Below are positions 52,004 to 59,776 of a DNA stretch of 64,000 nucleotides, piece by piece. The notes under the pieces were generated by a model. The model saw only the letters and a program-made list of their open reading frames with translations, did not search any database and was not told where the DNA came from. Made by a program: the position numbers and the translations under genes. Source of the DNA: JAADHI01 sp964451325 (GTDB lineage: Bacteria; Nitrospirota; Nitrospiria; SBBL01; JAADHI01); assembly GCA_964451325.1 (NCBI GenBank), contig CAYVHO010000014.1, positions 12,837 to 76,836 of the forward strand, in the 5' to 3' direction. How positions within the stretch are numbered: the first letter of the stretch is position 1; every line of letters starts with the position of its first letter.

Positions 52004-53746
52004 ATGGCAACAGAAATTGTGATCAATGTCGCACGGGAGGAATCGCGTGTGGCATTGATCGAAAACAAAGTGGTCACTGAGTTGTACTTTGACCGTAAAA
52101 AAGAACGGGGCATTGTTGGCAATGTTTACAAGGGGAAGATCGTCAAGGTGCTTCCAGGGATGCAGGCGGCTTTTATTGACATTGGCATGGAGAAAGCGGC
52201 TTTTCTCTATGTTGCTGATATCATGATCAAAAAATCGGTTGAGGTCCGGCCTGTGAAAGAAGCGGTTGTTTCTCAGAAAAAGGCCCCTGCGATAAAGCAT
52301 GAATTACCTGAAGAACCTGAGTTACCTGAAGCGTTTAAAGAATGCGAAGAAGGTGGCTCGGATAGGGTCGAATCCGAAAGCTCGGGAGAGGGCGAAACGC
52401 TGGAAGCCTTTGAAGTTTCTGACAAGGCTGAGGCGAGTGAGGACGGGAAGGACAAGCAAGAGGACGAGGAAGAAGAGCTTGATCTGGAAGAGAGCACAGA
52501 AGAAGACCCTGTCTCTGTGGTCAGACGTCCAAAAAAGAGATCTTCTCGGGCCATTGAAGACTTGATCAAAGAAGGCCAGGATATTGTCGTTCAGGTTTCA
52601 AAGGGACCCATTGGAACAAAAGGTCCACGTGTGACGACCTATGTTTCTTTACCGGGGCGCTACTTGGTGTATATGCCGATGGTAAATCATGTGGGGGTCT
52701 CACGTCGTATTGGAAAAGAGGGGGAGCGTCAACGTCTAAAAGAGATGATCCATCGGGTCAGAAAAAAGGGCTGTGGTTATATTGTGCGCACGGTGAGTGA
52801 TGGTATTACCGATGAAGAATTCAAACAAGATGTTGATTTTTTAGAAGTCGTTTGGCAAAACATCTTAAAAAAAGGTGAAAAACAGAAGTCGCCGGCCCTG
52901 CTGCACAATGACCTTGATCTTGTTTTTCGTACGGTGCGTGATCTTTTTACAAAAGAAGTCAAAAAATTGATCATCGACTCTAAAAAAGAACACGATGGCA
53001 TCATTGAGTTTGTCGGGACTTACCTGCCTTCATTTCTTTCCCGGGTTCACTTATGGGATAACAACGAACCCATCTTTGATGCCTATGGCATTGAGATCGA
53101 AATTTCCAAGATCAGAAACCGTCGGGTCTGGTTGAAGTCAGGCGGTTATCTTGTCATTGATCACGCCGAAGCGCTCACCGTGATTGATGTAAATACGGGT
53201 CGTTATGTTGGGAAACGGGATTTAGAAGAAACCATTTTTCGAACCAATCTCGAAGCCGTGAAAGAAATTCCCGCTCAAATGCGTCTGCGTAATATCGGTG
53301 GCATTATCATCATTGATCTCATTGATATGGAAAAAGAGCGCAACCGTGAGAAAGTGATGAAGCTACTGCATGAATCTTTTGTGGGAGATAAGGCTCGGGT
53401 TAATATCTTAAAAATGTCTGATTTGGGGCTGGTTCAAATCTCACGTGAGCGCATTCGAGAAGACATCCTGAGTATTCTCTGTGAGCCTTGTTCCTATTGT
53501 GATGGAAGGGGTTTTGTGAAATCCCCGACGACCGTCAGTTACGAGCTGTTTCGTGAAATCCGTTTGATTGGTGCTTCCCCGCGGGATAAAAAGATTATTA
53601 TCGGCGTACACCCTTCTGTTGCAGCCCTGCTTTATGACGAAGCGCGGCATGAGGTCGAGGCACTGGAGGCCCAATACAAGAAGAAAATTATCATTAAGGC
53701 CGATTCCAACCTCCATGTCGAACACTACGATATCGTGACTTTGTAA
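52004..53746 (+). CDS. Ribonuclease E/G family protein with acidic insert in S1 domain
   Basis: Endoribonuclease for RNA maturation and decay, 580 residues, RNase G-sized plus an insert. The N-terminus (EIVINVAREESRVALIEN; GNVYKGKIVKVLPGMQAAFIDIG) starts the S1 domain. Residues about 76-184 are a Glu/Asp/Ser-rich insert (for example EDEEEELDLEESTEEDP) before the S1 domain resumes at DLIKEGQDIVVQVSKGPIGTKG. The catalytic part has the Asp-bearing VIDVNTGRYVG and IIIIDLIDM, and the Zn-link CEPCSYCDGRG. All catalytic residues appear present. Confidence 0.94.
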   Translation: MATEIVINVAREESRVALIENKVVTELYFDRKKERGIVGNVYKGKIVKVLPGMQAAFIDIGMEKAAFLYVADIMIKKSVEVRPVKEAVVSQKKAPAIKHELPEEPELPEAFKECEEGGSDRVESESSGEGETLEAFEVSDKAEASEDGKDKQEDEEEELDLEESTEEDPVSVVRRPKKRSSRAIEDLIKEGQDIVVQVSKGPIGTKGPRVTTYVSLPGRYLVYMPMVNHVGVSRRIGKEGERQRLKEMIHRVRKKGCGYIVRTVSDGITDEEFKQDVDFLEVVWQNILKKGEKQKSPALLHNDLDLVFRTVRDLFTKEVKKLIIDSKKEHDGIIEFVGTYLPSFLSRVHLWDNNEPIFDAYGIEIEISKIRNRRVWLKSGGYLVIDHAEALTVIDVNTGRYVGKRDLEETIFRTNLEAVKEIPAQMRLRNIGGIIIIDLIDMEKERNREKVMKLLHESFVGDKARVNILKMSDLGLVQISRERIREDILSILCEPCSYCDGRGFVKSPTTVSYELFREIRLIGASPRDKKIIIGVHPSVAALLYDEARHEVEALEAQYKKKIIIKADSNLHVEHYDIVTL

Positions 53747-53761
53747 CTTTCTGCTCAATTG

Positions 53762-53806
53762 CCGTGATCTTCTTTAATCGTTCTTGAAAGAAGATCACGG
53801 TTTTTT
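53762..53806 (+). terminator. Rho-independent terminator after RNase gene
   Basis: CCGTGATCTTCTTT (53762-53775) pairs perfectly with AAAGAAGATCACGG (53787-53800), then six T. It lies between convergent genes; only the plus orientation has a good T run. Confidence 0.9.
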
Positions 53807-53810
53807 CAAC

Positions 53811-54947
53811 TCAAAATGATCGATCTGATATCGGAACGTAGGGCCGTCCGTGTTCTCCCTCGTAGATTTCGCGGGGTCGGAAAATGTGGTTGTCTTTGAC
53901 TTGCTCAAATGCGTGTGCGAGCCAGCCTGTCACTCGTGCCATTGCAAAAATCGGTGTAAAAAAGTCGGTCTCGATTCCCATTTTCTGATAAAGAATACCT
54001 GAATAAAAGTCTACATTGGCATAGACTTTTTTACCTGCGAGAAATTCCTCTCCCACTTTTTCGACCTCAACGGCAATTTCGTAAAGCGGTGAGGTGCCGA
54101 GATGTTTAAAAAGCCGTTTAGCCAGTTCCTGTAGGATGATGGCACGCGGGTCTTTGACTTTATAGACACGGTGACCGAGCCCCATAATTTTTGAATTTGT
54201 ACGGACTTTTTCTTCAATATAGGGGCGAACTTTATCAATGCTGCCTATTTTTGAGAGCATTGATAGAACCTTCTCATTGGCGCCCCCATGAAGTGGCCCC
54301 ATAAGTGTTCCCACAGCAGAGGAAACGACGGTATAAGGATCAGAAAGTGTAGATGCTGTGACCAGGCCGCTGAAAGTTGAGGCGTTCATGGTGTGTTCCG
54401 CGTGCAGGATCAAACAGGTATCGAATATTTCTGACATGACTTTGTCCGGGACTCTTTCGCTTAACATATAGAGAAAGTTTTCGGCAAAAGAGAGGTCATC
54501 TCGGGGTTGCACATGGTCATCACCCCGTCGAAGTCGCGCGTAGGCGGCAATGATTGTCGGCAGTTTTGCAATGAGACGCACGGCTGAAATATATTGTATT
54601 TCTGGATCTTGCACGTCCTTTGCGGGATAAAACATTCCTAAGGCGGCAACCGCCGCTTGAAGTGCATCCATGGGATGTCCAGATTCGGGCAGACATTTAA
54701 TCAGATCAATAATTCTATATTTGATCCGCCGATGGGCACGAATGTCTTGGTCAAATTTTTCCAGTTGTTTGGGATTTGGCAGGTTGCCGAAGAGCAGTAG
54801 ATAGGCTGTTTCCAGAAAATTGCTTTTTTCGGCCAGGATCCCAATGGGGATCCCGCGATACTCAAGCAGCCCTTTGGTCCCGTCAAGATAACTCACTTTG
54901 GAGCGTGCGGCAAGCACCCCGGCCAATCCGGGTGAATAGTTTTCCAT
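53811..54947 (-). CDS. gltA: Citrate synthase
   Basis: Condenses acetyl-CoA and oxaloacetate. The 378-residue product is the short bacterial type. Catalytic residues are in HAEHTMNASTF (His), GPLHGGAN (His) and ANVDFYSG (Asp); GLGHRVYKVKDPRA is also conserved. It is divergent from fabH with 152 bp between. Confidence 0.95.
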   Translation of the reverse strand: MENYSPGLAGVLAARSKVSYLDGTKGLLEYRGIPIGILAEKSNFLETAYLLLFGNLPNPKQLEKFDQDIRAHRRIKYRIIDLIKCLPESGHPMDALQAAVAALGMFYPAKDVQDPEIQYISAVRLIAKLPTIIAAYARLRRGDDHVQPRDDLSFAENFLYMLSERVPDKVMSEIFDTCLILHAEHTMNASTFSGLVTASTLSDPYTVVSSAVGTLMGPLHGGANEKVLSMLSKIGSIDKVRPYIEEKVRTNSKIMGLGHRVYKVKDPRAIILQELAKRLFKHLGTSPLYEIAVEVEKVGEEFLAGKKVYANVDFYSGILYQKMGIETDFFTPIFAMARVTGWLAHAFEQVKDNHIFRPREIYEGEHGRPYVPISDRSF

Positions 54948-55085
54948 GATCCGACCCCCTTATTTTTATACGGTATTGAAGCAGACAACTGACCTCTATT
55001 TATTTTAACTGAGCTTGGCGGACAGGTAAAGCAAAGCAATATTTATTGCCGTTCTCCGGTACTGAAACTTCAATCAAAGACCTGT

Positions 55086-55099
55086 TATAATCCGTCGAT
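55086..55099 (+). promoter_or_regulatory. Extended -10 promoter directly before fabH
   Basis: TGTTATAAT, an extended -10 with perfect TATAAT at 55086-55091. A weak CTGAAA -35 lies 18 nt upstream. Seven bases after the -10 is 55098, right at the fabH ATG (55100), so the mRNA would be leaderless or nearly so. Confidence 0.6.
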
Positions 55100-56071
55100 A
55101 TGGTATCTGAAGTGATTGGCACGGGGCGTGCGTTGCCCAAGCGTGTTGTGACAAACGAAACACTTGCAAAACAGTTTAATATAACGGCTTCTGAGATTCT
55201 CCGAAAGACGGGTATCGAAAAGCGCTACTGGGCAGAAGCTTCCGACAAACCTTCCAGTCTTGCCGTCGCGGCGGCTCAAAATGCGCTTGAGGCCGCAGGC
55301 TGTCATTCGCGAGATCTTGATCTGATCCTGGTGAGTACGACAACACCCGATATGTATTTTCCTTCAACGGCCTGTCTTGTCCAGCGGGATTTGAAGGCGC
55401 GTACCATTCCCGCCTTTGATCTGAATGCTTCTTGTTCCGGGTTTTTATATGCCTTGTCACTTGCAGATCAATATATTAAAAACGGCACAGCAAAAACGGT
55501 GTTGGTGGTTGCGACTGATTTAAAGTCTCGATTTATCGATCGAAAGGATCAAGCGACGGCGATTTTATTTGGTGATGGTGCGGGCGCAGTGATCTTAAGA
55601 AGAGGGGATTGTGGTATTCAAAAGATCACCTTGGGTGCAGACGGGGCCTTTCATCAACTCATTGATCTTCCGGGTGGAGGCGCAAGTCTTCCGATTACGC
55701 TTCAATCTTTAAAGGAAGAACGTCATTATATGCGAATGCAGGGCAAACGACTTTTTCGTATCGCGGTCCGAAAAATGGAATCAACGCTGACCCGGTTTTT
55801 GAGTGAGGTCTCTCTCTCCATTGATGAAATCGATTTTTATCTCTTTCATCAAGCCAATTTGCGGATTTTAGAGGCGCTCTTTAAACGGGTTTCACTGCAA
55901 AGGCACAAAACAGAGATCACACTTTCTCAATTTGGTAATACCTCCTCTTCAAGTATTCCCATTGCTTTGGATGTTGCCGTGCGTGCCGGAAAACTCAAAA
56001 AGGGAGACCGTGTGGTTCTTTCGGCCTTTGGTGGTGGGGTCACTTGGGGAAACGTCCTGCTGCATTGGTAA
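55100..56071 (+). CDS. fabH: 3-oxoacyl-ACP synthase III
   Basis: Starts fatty acid synthesis by condensing acyl-CoA with malonyl-ACP. The 323-residue product has the active-site Cys112 in NASCSGFLYAL, His in HQANLRILEAL and Asn in FGNTSSSSIPIAL. The N-terminus (VSEVIGTGRALPKRVVTNETL) fits the family exactly at this ATG, although no ribosome site precedes it. Confidence 0.95.
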   Translation: MVSEVIGTGRALPKRVVTNETLAKQFNITASEILRKTGIEKRYWAEASDKPSSLAVAAAQNALEAAGCHSRDLDLILVSTTTPDMYFPSTACLVQRDLKARTIPAFDLNASCSGFLYALSLADQYIKNGTAKTVLVVATDLKSRFIDRKDQATAILFGDGAGAVILRRGDCGIQKITLGADGAFHQLIDLPGGGASLPITLQSLKEERHYMRMQGKRLFRIAVRKMESTLTRFLSEVSLSIDEIDFYLFHQANLRILEALFKRVSLQRHKTEITLSQFGNTSSSSIPIALDVAVRAGKLKKGDRVVLSAFGGGVTWGNVLLHW

Positions 56072-56125
56072 AAATAGGGGTGTTAAAGCTTCCTTTAGAA
56101 ATCAATCCTTCCTCTTCTAAAAGAT

Positions 56126-56138
56126 CTCATGTTATAAT
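56126..56138 (+). promoter_or_regulatory. Extended -10 promoter, probably for tRNA-Leu(TAG)
   Basis: TGTTATAAT with TATAAT at 56133-56138, the same extended -10 as before fabH. The only downstream gene before trigger factor is the tRNA at 56327, now 190 bp away because of a MITE-like repeat. Confidence 0.5.
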
Positions 56139-56155
56139 CGCCCTTTATTTTTATT

Positions 56156-56318
56156 AGGAGCCTGTTGGACTGAGGTGATCGTAGCGAGAGAAAGTCATTT
56201 TGAGTCCATTTTTTTGATTATTTAAGGCGAATATCGCGGATATTTAACGAATATGATCGGAGAAATGGGCCACAATGGCTTTTTCGCAGTAGATTCATCC
56301 TAAGTCGGACAGGCTCCT
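56156..56318. mobile_element. MITE-like element with 20-bp terminal inverted repeats
   Basis: AGGAGCCTGTTGGACTGAGG (56156-56175) and CCTAAGTCGGACAGGCTCCT (56299-56318) are inverted copies matching at 17 of 20 positions, bounding 163 bp with no ORF. The inside also pairs: CCATTT/AAATGG and AATATC-GCG-GATATT. No obvious target duplication is seen. A structured RNA such as a 6S-like RNA is an alternative, because a promoter lies just upstream. Confidence 0.6.
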
Positions 56319-56326
56319 CGAGAGAC

Positions 56327-56408
56327 GCGAGAGTGGCGGAATTGGTAGACGCGCCAGATTTAGGATCTGGTGGGATTTCCTGTGGGGGTTCAAGTCCCCC
56401 CTCTCGTA
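56327..56408 (+). tRNA. tRNA-Leu (anticodon TAG)
   Basis: Acceptor GCGAGAG pairs with CTCTCGT (one G-T wobble). The anticodon stem-loop CCAGA-TTTAGGA-TCTGG gives anticodon TAG. There is a long variable arm, and the T-arm is GGGGGTTCAAGTCCCCC. CCA is not encoded, unlike the other tRNA-Leu in this window. Confidence 0.95.
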
Positions 56409-56492
56409 CTCAAATGGTGGTTTTCTGTTTTGTATGATTAAGGGGAGCGCGCTGTGTCGCGTATTTGACATCATTAAGGAGCGGACGATAAA

Positions 56493-57830
56493 ATGTCGAC
56501 GCCCGACAAAAAGAAGAGGTCTATGAAAGTTCAAATCAATGAAATTACATCCGTTAAGAAGTCCCTCACCATAGAAATTCCAGAAGAGGTGGTTTCAAAA
56601 GCCTTTTCCAAGGCCTATGCCAACCTGGGTCGGCAAGTGAAAGTGCCAGGGTTTAGACCGGGAAAAGTCCCTCTCTATTTATTGGAGAAAAAATACGGCC
56701 CTTCTGTCACTGAAGACATTATGCGAGAACTCGTGCCCGATTATTATCAAAAAGCGGTTGAAGAAACGGGCATTTTTCCCGTGGAATTTCCTTCTTTTGA
56801 CAAAATTGAGCCCAAAAGAGGTGAAGCCCTCTCTTTCACCGCAACGGTCGAAGTGAAACCGGTCATCACGATCAGTGACTATAAAGGTGTGGTTGTGCCC
56901 TTGATGGAGACTATTGTGACTGATGCCGATGTGGATGGGGCGCTTACGGCGAAACAGGAGCAGCATGCACAGCTTGAAACCTGTCTCGAAGACCATGAGA
57001 TTGTCTCCGATGATTTTGCCATTATTGATTTTGAAGGCGCTTTGCATGGAAAACCCATTCAAGATGGAAAACAAGCGGGTTATACGATTCAGATTGGTTC
57101 TAAAGCTTTTCCACCCCCTTTTGAAGATGAATTACTGGGGAAAAAACAGGGAGATGTTTTTGATTTAAGCATTCCTTATCCAGAGGATTTTCAGAATAAA
57201 GCCATTGCGGGAAAGTCCATTGATTTTCACATCGAAATTCAGGAAATAAAGAAAAAAGTTTTACCCGCGCTTGATGATGAATTTGCGAAGGATCTTGAAC
57301 ATGAAACCTTAGAGGAGTTAAAAGCCAAAACCAGAGAAACCCTAGAGGCGGAAGCAAAACACAAACAAGAACATGATCAGAAAAAAGCCCTGATGGATAA
57401 ACTGATCGAGGCAAACCCTTTTGATATTCCTGCTGCCTTGGTTGCACATGAATTAAAAACCATCATGGGTTCTTTTCCGGACCAGCAAGGTATGTCTGAA
57501 GATTCAGAAAAAAAAGAAGCTTTAATGCGGGAGTTGGAGCCCTTGGCCCGTCATCGTGCGGCTGAGAGCTTGATTCTAACGCAAATTGCGGAGCAGGAAG
57601 ATATTGCGGTGGGCGATGCGGCGGTCGAGGCTGAGCTTGAGGCGATTTCCAAAAGACGGGGTGCAACACTCAAAGAAGTTAAAAAAATGTTTTATCAAAA
57701 AGAAGGGGCGTTAGAAGGCTTAAAATCTCAAATGAAGGAATCTCAAGTGCTTGATTTAATCTATGCACAAGCAAAATTTGAAGCGGTGGCAGAAGTCGCA
57801 GCCGATACAGCGAAAGGAGAAAAAGCCTAA
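56493..57830 (+). CDS. tig: Trigger factor
   Basis: Ribosome-associated chaperone and prolyl isomerase, 445 residues. The ribosome-binding domain has VKVPGFRPGKVPLYLLEKKYG (family GFRxGK signature), and the FKBP-like domain runs about 160-245. The C-terminal helical domain ends in an Ala/Glu-rich tail. AAGGAG precedes ATG 56493 by 10 nt; an internal ATG at 56523 (MKVQINEI) is closer to the usual N-terminus and also has GAGG before it. The stop overlaps the clpP start by 1 nt. Confidence 0.95.
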   Translation: MSTPDKKKRSMKVQINEITSVKKSLTIEIPEEVVSKAFSKAYANLGRQVKVPGFRPGKVPLYLLEKKYGPSVTEDIMRELVPDYYQKAVEETGIFPVEFPSFDKIEPKRGEALSFTATVEVKPVITISDYKGVVVPLMETIVTDADVDGALTAKQEQHAQLETCLEDHEIVSDDFAIIDFEGALHGKPIQDGKQAGYTIQIGSKAFPPPFEDELLGKKQGDVFDLSIPYPEDFQNKAIAGKSIDFHIEIQEIKKKVLPALDDEFAKDLEHETLEELKAKTRETLEAEAKHKQEHDQKKALMDKLIEANPFDIPAALVAHELKTIMGSFPDQQGMSEDSEKKEALMRELEPLARHRAAESLILTQIAEQEDIAVGDAAVEAELEAISKRRGATLKEVKKMFYQKEGALEGLKSQMKESQVLDLIYAQAKFEAVAEVAADTAKGEKA

Positions 57831-58426
57831 TGTTAGTGCCGATGGTGATTGAACAATCCAGCCGGGGTGAACGCGCCTACGATATTTATTCCAGACTGCT
57901 GAAGGATCGTATTATCTTTTTGGGAATAGGGATTGATGACAATGTTTCAAATTTAATTATTGCCCAACTCTTATTTCTTGAGGCCGAAGATCCAGAAAAA
58001 GATATCTTTATCTATATCAATTCTCCTGGTGGTGTCGTGACCTCAGGGATGGCCATCTATGATACGATGCAATATATCAAACCCGATGTTTCGACGATTT
58101 GCATCGGACAGGCCGCGAGCATGGGTGCCCTCTTGTTGCAAGCGGGTGCGGCTGGGAAACGTTATGCTTTACCTAATGCGCGCATTATGTTGCACCAACC
58201 CAGTGGTGGGTTTCAGGGTCAGGCAACAGATATCAGTATTCATGCCAAGGAAATTCTTCGTGTTAAAGCCAACTTAAATAGCATTATCGCCAAACACACG
58301 GGAAAAACGGTTAAAAAGATTCAGGATGATACCGAGCGCGATAATTTTATGTCCGCTGAAGAAGCAAAGACTTATCGTCTTATTGATGAGGTGATCGAAC
58401 ATGCGGACAGCATTAAGAAAAAATAG
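57830..58426 (+). CDS. clpP: ATP-dependent Clp protease proteolytic subunit
   Basis: Serine peptidase core of ClpXP, 198 residues. The catalytic triad read from the sequence is Ser97 (GQAASMGALLL), His122 (IMLHQPSGGFQGQ) and Asp171 (DTERDNFMS). Normal length. It is transcribed with tig and clpX, the common tig-clpP-clpX order. Confidence 0.98.
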   Translation: MLVPMVIEQSSRGERAYDIYSRLLKDRIIFLGIGIDDNVSNLIIAQLLFLEAEDPEKDIFIYINSPGGVVTSGMAIYDTMQYIKPDVSTICIGQAASMGALLLQAGAAGKRYALPNARIMLHQPSGGFQGQATDISIHAKEILRVKANLNSIIAKHTGKTVKKIQDDTERDNFMSAEEAKTYRLIDEVIEHADSIKKK

Positions 58427-58461
58427 GAACAAATAGTTAGATCGTTTTTTTAAGGAGAATT

Positions 58462-59715
58462 ATGGCAAAGCAAGAAAAAATAGACAGCCTCCTACGGTGT
58501 TCCTTTTGTGGAAAAAATAGGGACGAGGTCAAGAAACTGATTGCAGGCCCGACCGTCTATATTTGCGACGAATGTGTTGATCTTTGTAATGACATTATCG
58601 CTGAGGAGTGGGAAGAAGAGAAAGACGAACGTTCTTCATCAACGCCAAAGCCCGTGGATATAAAAAAGACCTTGGATCAGTACGTCATTGGACAAGATCA
58701 GGCCAAGAAAGTCCTTGCTGTTGCGGTTCACAACCATTACAAACGCGTGGCATCAAATGCCCAAAATGATGATGTTGAGTTACAAAAAGGTAACATCTTA
58801 ATGGTGGGTCCTACAGGAACAGGCAAGACCCTGCTGGCGCAGACCCTGGCGCGCATTATTGATGTTCCTTTTACCATTGCGGATGCAACAACATTAACGG
58901 AAGCCGGTTATGTGGGCGAAGATGTTGAAAATATCGTGCTGAAACTGCTTCAAGCGGCTGATTATGATGTCGAAAAAGCAGAGCGTGGCATTGTTTACAT
59001 TGATGAAGTCGATAAGGTGTGTCGGAAAAGTGACTCCCCCTCTATTACACGAGATGTTTCCGGAGAAGGAGTTCAGCAGGCCCTCCTGAAATTGATCGAA
59101 GGCACTATTGCAAATATTCCACCGCAAGGCGGACGAAAACATCCGCATCAGGAATTTATTCAGGTCGATACGACGAATATTTTATTTATTTGTGGTGGGG
59201 CTTTTATTGGATTAGAAAATCATATCGAAAATAGAATTTATAAAAAATCCATGGGTTTTGGTGCAGACCTTAAAGCCAAAGGGGATAGAAAAGTCGGAGA
59301 ACTTTTGTCAAAAGTCCAAGGTAAAGACCTTATCCAGCATGGTTTGATCCCAGAATTTGTCGGGCGTTTGCCTGTTGTGGCCACTTTGGATGACTTGGAC
59401 GAAGCGGCATTGGTGCGGATTTTAAGTCAGCCTAAAAATGCTTTGGTTAAACAATACGAAAAACTTTTTTCTTTGGAGAAGGTTAAACTCAAATTTACAG
59501 ACAGCGCACTCGCAGCGATTGCGAAAAAGTCATTTGAGCAAAAAACGGGTGCCCGTGGTTTACGTTCAATTCTTGAAGAAGTGATGTTGGAGGTCATGTA
59601 CGAGATTCCCTCACTTAAAAACGTAAAAGAATGTCTCGTGACAGAAGAAGTCATTAAAGGTGAGGGAGAGCCGCTTCTTTTGTACGAACGTGAAAAGGGG
59701 ATTAAATCGGCTTAG
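58462..59715 (+). CDS. clpX: ATP-dependent Clp protease ATP-binding subunit ClpX
   Basis: AAA+ unfoldase that feeds ClpP, 417 residues. It has an N-terminal zinc finger (CSFCGKNRDEV with CDECVDLC), Walker A GPTGTGKTLL, Walker B IVYIDEVDK and the GYVGEDVE pore-loop region. The ClpP-docking loop, usually IGF, reads MGF within KSMGFGADLKAKG. A strong AAGGAG precedes ATG. Confidence 0.98.
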   Translation: MAKQEKIDSLLRCSFCGKNRDEVKKLIAGPTVYICDECVDLCNDIIAEEWEEEKDERSSSTPKPVDIKKTLDQYVIGQDQAKKVLAVAVHNHYKRVASNAQNDDVELQKGNILMVGPTGTGKTLLAQTLARIIDVPFTIADATTLTEAGYVGEDVENIVLKLLQAADYDVEKAERGIVYIDEVDKVCRKSDSPSITRDVSGEGVQQALLKLIEGTIANIPPQGGRKHPHQEFIQVDTTNILFICGGAFIGLENHIENRIYKKSMGFGADLKAKGDRKVGELLSKVQGKDLIQHGLIPEFVGRLPVVATLDDLDEAALVRILSQPKNALVKQYEKLFSLEKVKLKFTDSALAAIAKKSFEQKTGARGLRSILEEVMLEVMYEIPSLKNVKECLVTEEVIKGEGEPLLLYEREKGIKSA

Positions 59716-59736
59716 TGTAAGGGACAAGCCCTTCTT

Positions 59737-59776
59737 AAAAAGCCTCCCATTTTCTTGAAAATGGGAGGCTTTTTTT
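59737..59776 (+). terminator. Bidirectional terminator between clpX and WD40 gene
   Basis: AAAAAGCCTCCCATTTT (59737-59753) pairs with AAAATGGGAGGCTTTTT (59758-59774), with T runs on both strands. It overlaps the stop codon of the minus-strand WD40 gene. Confidence 0.92.

Noticed and set aside
56140..56320. 6S RNA gene
   Set aside because: The terminal pairing and upstream promoter fit loosely, but the inverted repeats look more like transposon ends. It is kept only as an alternative.
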